Assembly: GCF_032062135.1 (NCBI RefSeq)
Contig: NC_092864.1
Location: 24,324,240-24,388,239 of the forward strand
DNA length: 64,000 nt
Source of the DNA: Pyxicephalus adspersus
Lineage: Eukaryota > Chordata > Amphibia > Anura > Pyxicephalidae
Reading direction: 5' to 3'
Made by a program: the position numbers and the translations under genes
In this document: one piece after another, positions 60,208-64,000 of the stretch
Numbering within the stretch: the stretch's first letter is position 1
Layout: every line of letters starts with the position of its first letter
Notes under the pieces: model-generated
Told to the model about the DNA's origin: nothing
The model's input: only the letters and a program-made list of their open reading frames with translations
The model's database searches: none

Positions 60208-60597
60208 AATGTACACAACAACTGATGTTTTTGCATTAAGAATGTAATATTTTTTATATCTTTTTATTTCATTACAGAAATATGGCAGCCAAACACAGCA
60301 CTTAGTTATAATCATGATTCGTTTGAATCGGTTTGTTTTTATGCTTTTATGAAAACAATTTAGCATTTTTGGGCTCTTACGATGAATATACCTCTCCCCA
60401 TTTACTTGCTTTTTTTTTGTTTCTTTATACAAATGTAGCCATTATGTATACTACAATTTTTTTCAAAGTGGTCCTAAATCTTAGCCCACACAGTACTCTA
60501 ATTGCTCAGACCTTGCTGTAACCTCCAGTGCAGATTCAGTTCACAATAAAAAAAAGGAAATCTGACCTATACACAACAATACATTAGGTACAGTTAC

Positions 60598-61010
60598 TTA
60601 AAGAGGAAGTAAACTCAAAAAAGGCCAAATAAAATGTATGGAGGTCTCTTCCAACGGGTCCGTGTCTCTTCCTTCGGGCCGCCATCTTCTTCTCTTCTTC
60701 TGGGTTCTTCTTATTACGTCACCCGACCCAGGCCGTCGTGGTCAGGCCAGGTGACGTAGTTTGTGAAAAAAATTTGCCAACCTCACTGGGCATGCCTGAG
60801 ATCAGCTTTTGACAAAAGGGCTCCCAATAGCCTCCCAGGATGCGTGACGTAGGTATCATGGGAGGCTTTGCACTCCCATTAATCGAAAATTAGGTGGCGG
60901 TGCTGCACCCTTTTTTTTAAAAAAACAAACAAACAGAATTTTTACTTAACATAAAAGGGATGTCTACATTTTTATGAAAAGTGAAAATTTTGAGTTAAGG
61001 TACGCTTTAG
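60598..61010. mobile_element. T2/Kolobok-like MITE, copy 1
   Basis: It starts TTAAAGAGGAAGTAAACTC. The right end, read inverted, starts (C)TAAAGCGTACCTTAACTC, giving ends of the TTAAAG type with a TTAA target (TTAG on the right at 61007-61010). The interior has CTTCTTCTCTTCTTC, GGTGACGTAG and GGTGCTGCACCC. A related copy lies inverted at 63219-63546. Confidence 0.7.
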
Positions 61011-61059
61011 TGCAAAAAGAAAGCTGATCCATCCAGGAAGATTCTAAGGATGCACATTC

Positions 61060-61215
61060 GGCCAGATTTATCATAGCTCTCCAAGACATAAGAAGATACA
61101 CTATCATTGATGAACCTGGGTGATCCAGCAAACCCAGAATGGATATCTTAAAATTCATGTTATTAGTTAGCAAATGATTTCAATCCTGGACCAGATCCAT
61201 TCCATAGTCTATCTT
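61060..61215. mobile_element. Palindromic MITE (copy 2 of 3, truncated)
   Basis: GCCAGATTTATCATAGCTC ... GATCCAGCAAACCCAGAATGG ... TTAGCAAATGATTTCAATCC follows copy 1 (12643) and copy 3 (61671). The right arm is incomplete. Confidence 0.65.
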
Positions 61216-61670
61216 CTACAGTTTTGGTCAGGTCCATTGTCTCATGTAGCTGGCTTTGAGTGTGTTGGTACCAAGCTCTACACTATAAGGCACATTCACC
61301 ATAGAGTGTAGAGCTAAAACAGAAGTCCACCATGTACAATATTTTTTTAATTAACCAGCATTTAGCTGGGCTGACCTTCTGCTGACTTTTTCCTGAATAT
61401 AGGTCCACTTTACTTCTTGACAGTAATACATTATATTTCTCCCAACCTAAAACTCCAAACACCCGCTTGTTTACGCATATCCATTCTATCTAGACTGTGT
61501 GTACAGATCTATGGCAGCACAATGATGAGGTATAATTTAATATCTTCCTTCATGGAAAGAATGTCCAGAGAATGAGGGTCTTGTGTGTACAAATGAGTGA
61601 TTTCAGAAAATGAAATAGGATATATTCATCATCTGGGAGTAATAAATGGTGAAATGCTAATAAATACATC

Positions 61671-61873
61671 AGGCTTGATTTAATAAAGCTCTCCAAAGAT
61701 TGCAGAAGATCGACTATCATGGGAGAACCTAGGTAATCCAGCAAACCTTGAATGGAATTCCTAAAATCATTTGCTTTTTTTTGGCAAATGGTTTCAATCA
61801 GGGACCAGGTTTACCAGAGTTTGCCAATGATAGTCTATTTTCTCTTCTTGGAGTACTATAGTAAATCAGGCCC
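61671..61873. mobile_element. Palindromic MITE (copy 3 of 3)
   Basis: The left arm GCTTGATTTAATAAAGCTC ... GACTATCAT is inverted as ATGATAGTCTATTTTC ... TAGTAAATCAGGCCC at the right end. The centre has TTTGGCAAATGGTTTCAATC like the other copies. About 200 bp, non-coding. Confidence 0.75.
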
Positions 61874-61889
61874 GTAGTGTGACCCTTAA

Positions 61890-62110
61890 CCCATTAAAGA
61901 TTAATATATGTTTGTGCAGTTCTTGCAAGCTGGTGTGCAGCTGCTTTAATTGGTTAGCCTGCACATCAGCATTAAAAATGAGCTCTGCAGTAAAGTGTCC
62001 CTGGAAATTATTTTCAGCAAAGCTGGTGTTAATCAAGACAGAAAATCTATAGGCTTGCTCTTGTGTCAGAAAAAAAATATTAATATTAGTGCCCATAATT
62101 TAATTACTGG
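61890..62110. promoter_or_regulatory. Possible conserved non-coding element
   Basis: A unique-looking block with GTGCAGCTGCTTTAATTGG, several ATTAA cores, CAGCATTAAAAATGAGC and GGTGTTAATCAAGACAG. It sits between the MITE copy ending at 61873 and AT-rich sequence. Its moderate complexity differs from the repeats around it. Function is unproven. Confidence 0.27.
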
Positions 62111-62519
62111 CTGATGTTACTAGGTAATCTAATTTTATTTAACTTTCCTATTCCTACCTATAGCAAGATCAATGTACTTGTTAACACATTCATTACTTTA
62201 AAAGTTAGATAAATGTTCCTTCTAAACCAACAGATAACAAGTATAAGAGGTGGTTAGATGGACATGCCTCATTATTGATGACTGTATGTGCTTTTTTTTT
62301 TGATTGATCACTTTTCATTCCATTGCATAAAGTAGTAGAGATATCATCTTTCTAATGTATTTACTTTTGTCTTGAGTTGAGGCTGGACAGTATTATGTAT
62401 TTTTGTAGAGCCTCTGTCCTTTTCAAGTCCTGCTTATGATTTTACAGAAGCATTAATTGCATCTGTGTGTATCGTTTATTAATCACTTTATATGTATAAA
62501 GTTTAAATACCTCTAATAT

Positions 62520-62575
62520 TTAGAGAGAGGGAGAGAAGATATAAAGAGAGAAAGGAAGAGACAGAGAAGGAGAAT
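62520..62575. repeat. GA-rich low-complexity run
   Basis: Repeated GAGA/GGGAGAGAAG motifs over about 55 bp. Confidence 0.7.
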
Positions 62576-62589
62576 AATACTCTCTCCAA

Positions 62590-62770
62590 GGAAATGCTTT
62601 GCCTGCTTCCCCTCTCCCCTACAAGTTTTCCATGCAATTAAAAAATGATCTGTCATTACTGTCCCCAGCCTATCAGTGATGAAAATTTGTTACTGCTGTA
62701 ACTAAAAGATCCATTAGATTAAACTAAAAAAGAATTCATCTTGACAAAGACAATTGATGTTGTATATACA
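62590..62770. promoter_or_regulatory. Possible conserved non-coding element
   Basis: Non-repetitive sequence with TTTCCATGCAATTAAAAAATG, GATCTGTCATTACTGTCC and TCCATTAGATTAAACT, resembling vertebrate enhancer-type blocks. Only composition supports it. Confidence 0.22.
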
Positions 62771-63084
62771 ATCGCTAGCCCCCAGTTTATAGGTAAAGTG
62801 CTGTCTGAGTAGATTAGCTGCTCTATTTTAATCCAAATAATTAAATTTAATTCCATTACCCAACCATTATTTCATACTTTCTTGTGTCATATGGACATTG
62901 ATACAGGAAATGGCAATGGATATCTATGGCTGACTGGAACCTTGTCTGTATAATGAGTATTGATCCCGAGAGATGGTTTTACTACCTGAGCAACTACAGA
63001 TTATTTTTAGATTGTTTCAGGTTGCATTTCAAGTATTTTTTATACAAGCAAACACATGTACGTAGATAACAAAGACTGAAAGGC

Positions 63085-63118
63085 TGCTCTCTCTCTCTCT
63101 TTATACATATATATAGCG
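63085..63118. repeat. (CT)n and (TA)n microsatellite
   Basis: A short CT run next to TATACATATATATA. Confidence 0.7.
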
Positions 63119-63218
63119 GAGAATTAGAACCAAATACACTTGCTGCAGAGTGGTATTTGAGACATAAAAGGGTAAAGTAAAAATTGTGTAGTTTTTTTTT
63201 TTTTTTAATCAATGGAAC

Positions 63219-63546
63219 ACCCTTTTTTTAAAAAAAAAGGGTGCAGCACCGGCCCCTATTTCTCAACCGCCTAGGCGATCGAGAATAAATTGGAGCGTAT
63301 TCCCTCCCAGGATACCTATGTCAGGCATCTTGAGAGGCTCTTGGGTGCTCTTTCTAGGTCACCTGATTTCGCGTCTGGGTCTGGTGACAAAAGATGAAGA
63401 ACCAGGAAGAAGAGGAGAAGATGGCGGCCCTGGGACAGATGTCGGAACGTCGCAGGACACCCCCGAATGGATCGGACTGCTCTGCGGGAATGAAGGTAAG
63501 TGTATTTTTTATTTTTTTGCCAGTTTTCAGTTTAGTTCCTCTTTAA
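63219..63546. mobile_element. T2/Kolobok-like MITE, copy 2 (inverted, truncated)
   Basis: It ends AGTTCCTCTTTAA at 63546, the inverse of the TTAAAGAGGAA start of copy 1. It shares AGGGTGCAGCACC, CTCCCAGGATACCTA and ATGGCGGCCC-type segments with copy 1. The left side stops at an A/T-run pair (CCCTTTTTTTAAAAA) near 63219. Confidence 0.6.
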
Positions 63547-64000
63547 TTTCAATTTTACGGTCCTTTGCCCCCACTTTTATTCATAAAAAGAACTCCAACA
63601 CACAAAGAACAAACCAGGGTTTTCCCTCGCGGTGGATTAATGGCATTCACAGCATAACACAAAAACAGCAGATTTAGACTCCCAGCTCTGATCTACTAGA
63701 CCTAATCTGTGGTAGACCTACTCCCAGCTCACAGGCTTCACGCAGCTTTCAGATTTCCTTCTTCTACAACATAAATATAAAAGAAGGTAAATAATATATA
63801 TATATTAAGGAAGGTATATAATCTAAGAAGGTAAAAAGGTTTCAAATTCTTACAATTCTTAAACTTTTTTTCAGACTTTCCTTTAGTTCCTCCCCTGCAA
63901 ACACAAAAGTGCCATCAGTTCTATACTGTAATTGTTCAGTATTATAAATATTATTTTGCATATTTTTCATGTTTTATTTGAAGTTAAAGGTACAGTGTAT

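Noticed and set aside
60208..60432. Apparent N-terminal extension of the L1 frame beyond 60194
   Set aside because: The sequence beyond the 13-bp target duplication is host DNA that happens to be open in the same frame; it is not L1.

Overview
The window is vertebrate nuclear DNA, AT-rich and with low coding density. It is most likely from an anuran amphibian, and probably a ranoid frog. That placement is inferred from the protein similarity of the one gene and from the repeat content: TTAA-flanked MITEs, T2/Kolobok-like elements, tRNA-derived SINEs with (AAT)n tails, L1/Tx1, CR1 and L2-like LINEs, and hAT and Tigger-type miniature elements. There is no sign of bacterial, plasmid or phage sequence.

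One protein-coding gene is recognised with confidence: a complete five-exon neuronal pentraxin 2 gene (nptx2, also called Narp) on the minus strand. The coding exons are at 18545-18108, 14168-13952, 10369-10125, 1577-1398 and 441-214. All splice sites are GT-AG, the phases match, and the joined CDS is 1308 nt (435 residues plus stop). The product is a secreted synaptic pentraxin with a signal peptide, an N-terminal coiled-coil region (exons 1-2) and a C-terminal pentraxin domain (exons 3-5). The 3' UTR runs toward or past the left edge. A compact promoter region lies at about 18740-18840, with a TATA-like box and a CRE-like half site.

Intron 1 (14169-18107) is dominated by a roughly 2.1-kb minisatellite of about 46-bp units. 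It stops only about 45 bp from the exon 1 splice donor and contains a 1.18-kb internal duplication. The two sequence modules of this intron recur in the same order upstream of exon 1, so exon 1 sits between duplicated flanks. Intron 2 holds a 34-bp minisatellite and a palindromic MITE. Intron 3 holds a decayed Tc1-like transposase, two Tigger-like MITEs and a hAT MITE.

From about 18.9 kb to 64 kb lies upstream intergenic DNA with no recognisable exon. It contains nested DNA transposons (19.3-21.2 kb), an array of unrelated minisatellites (21.4-23.4 kb and 44.77-45.18 kb), SINE and LINE copies with a shared 3' tail, a 0.49-kb imperfect palindrome (40755-41243), two CR1 fragments, and paired TTAA MITEs (47.9 kb and 56.7 kb). 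It also has a 629-bp unit bounded by 45-bp perfect inverted repeats (52449-53077), a hAT MITE with a perfect 8-bp target duplication (53.1 kb), and a 5'-truncated L1 with a perfect 13-bp target duplication (58.4-60.2 kb). Several non-repetitive AT-rich blocks have the look of conserved regulatory elements, but conservation cannot be tested here.

No new multi-gene system was found. The points most worth checking are the duplicated modules around nptx2 exon 1, the hydrophobic in-frame extension upstream of its start codon, the inverted-repeat elements, and the LINE/SINE shared tail.
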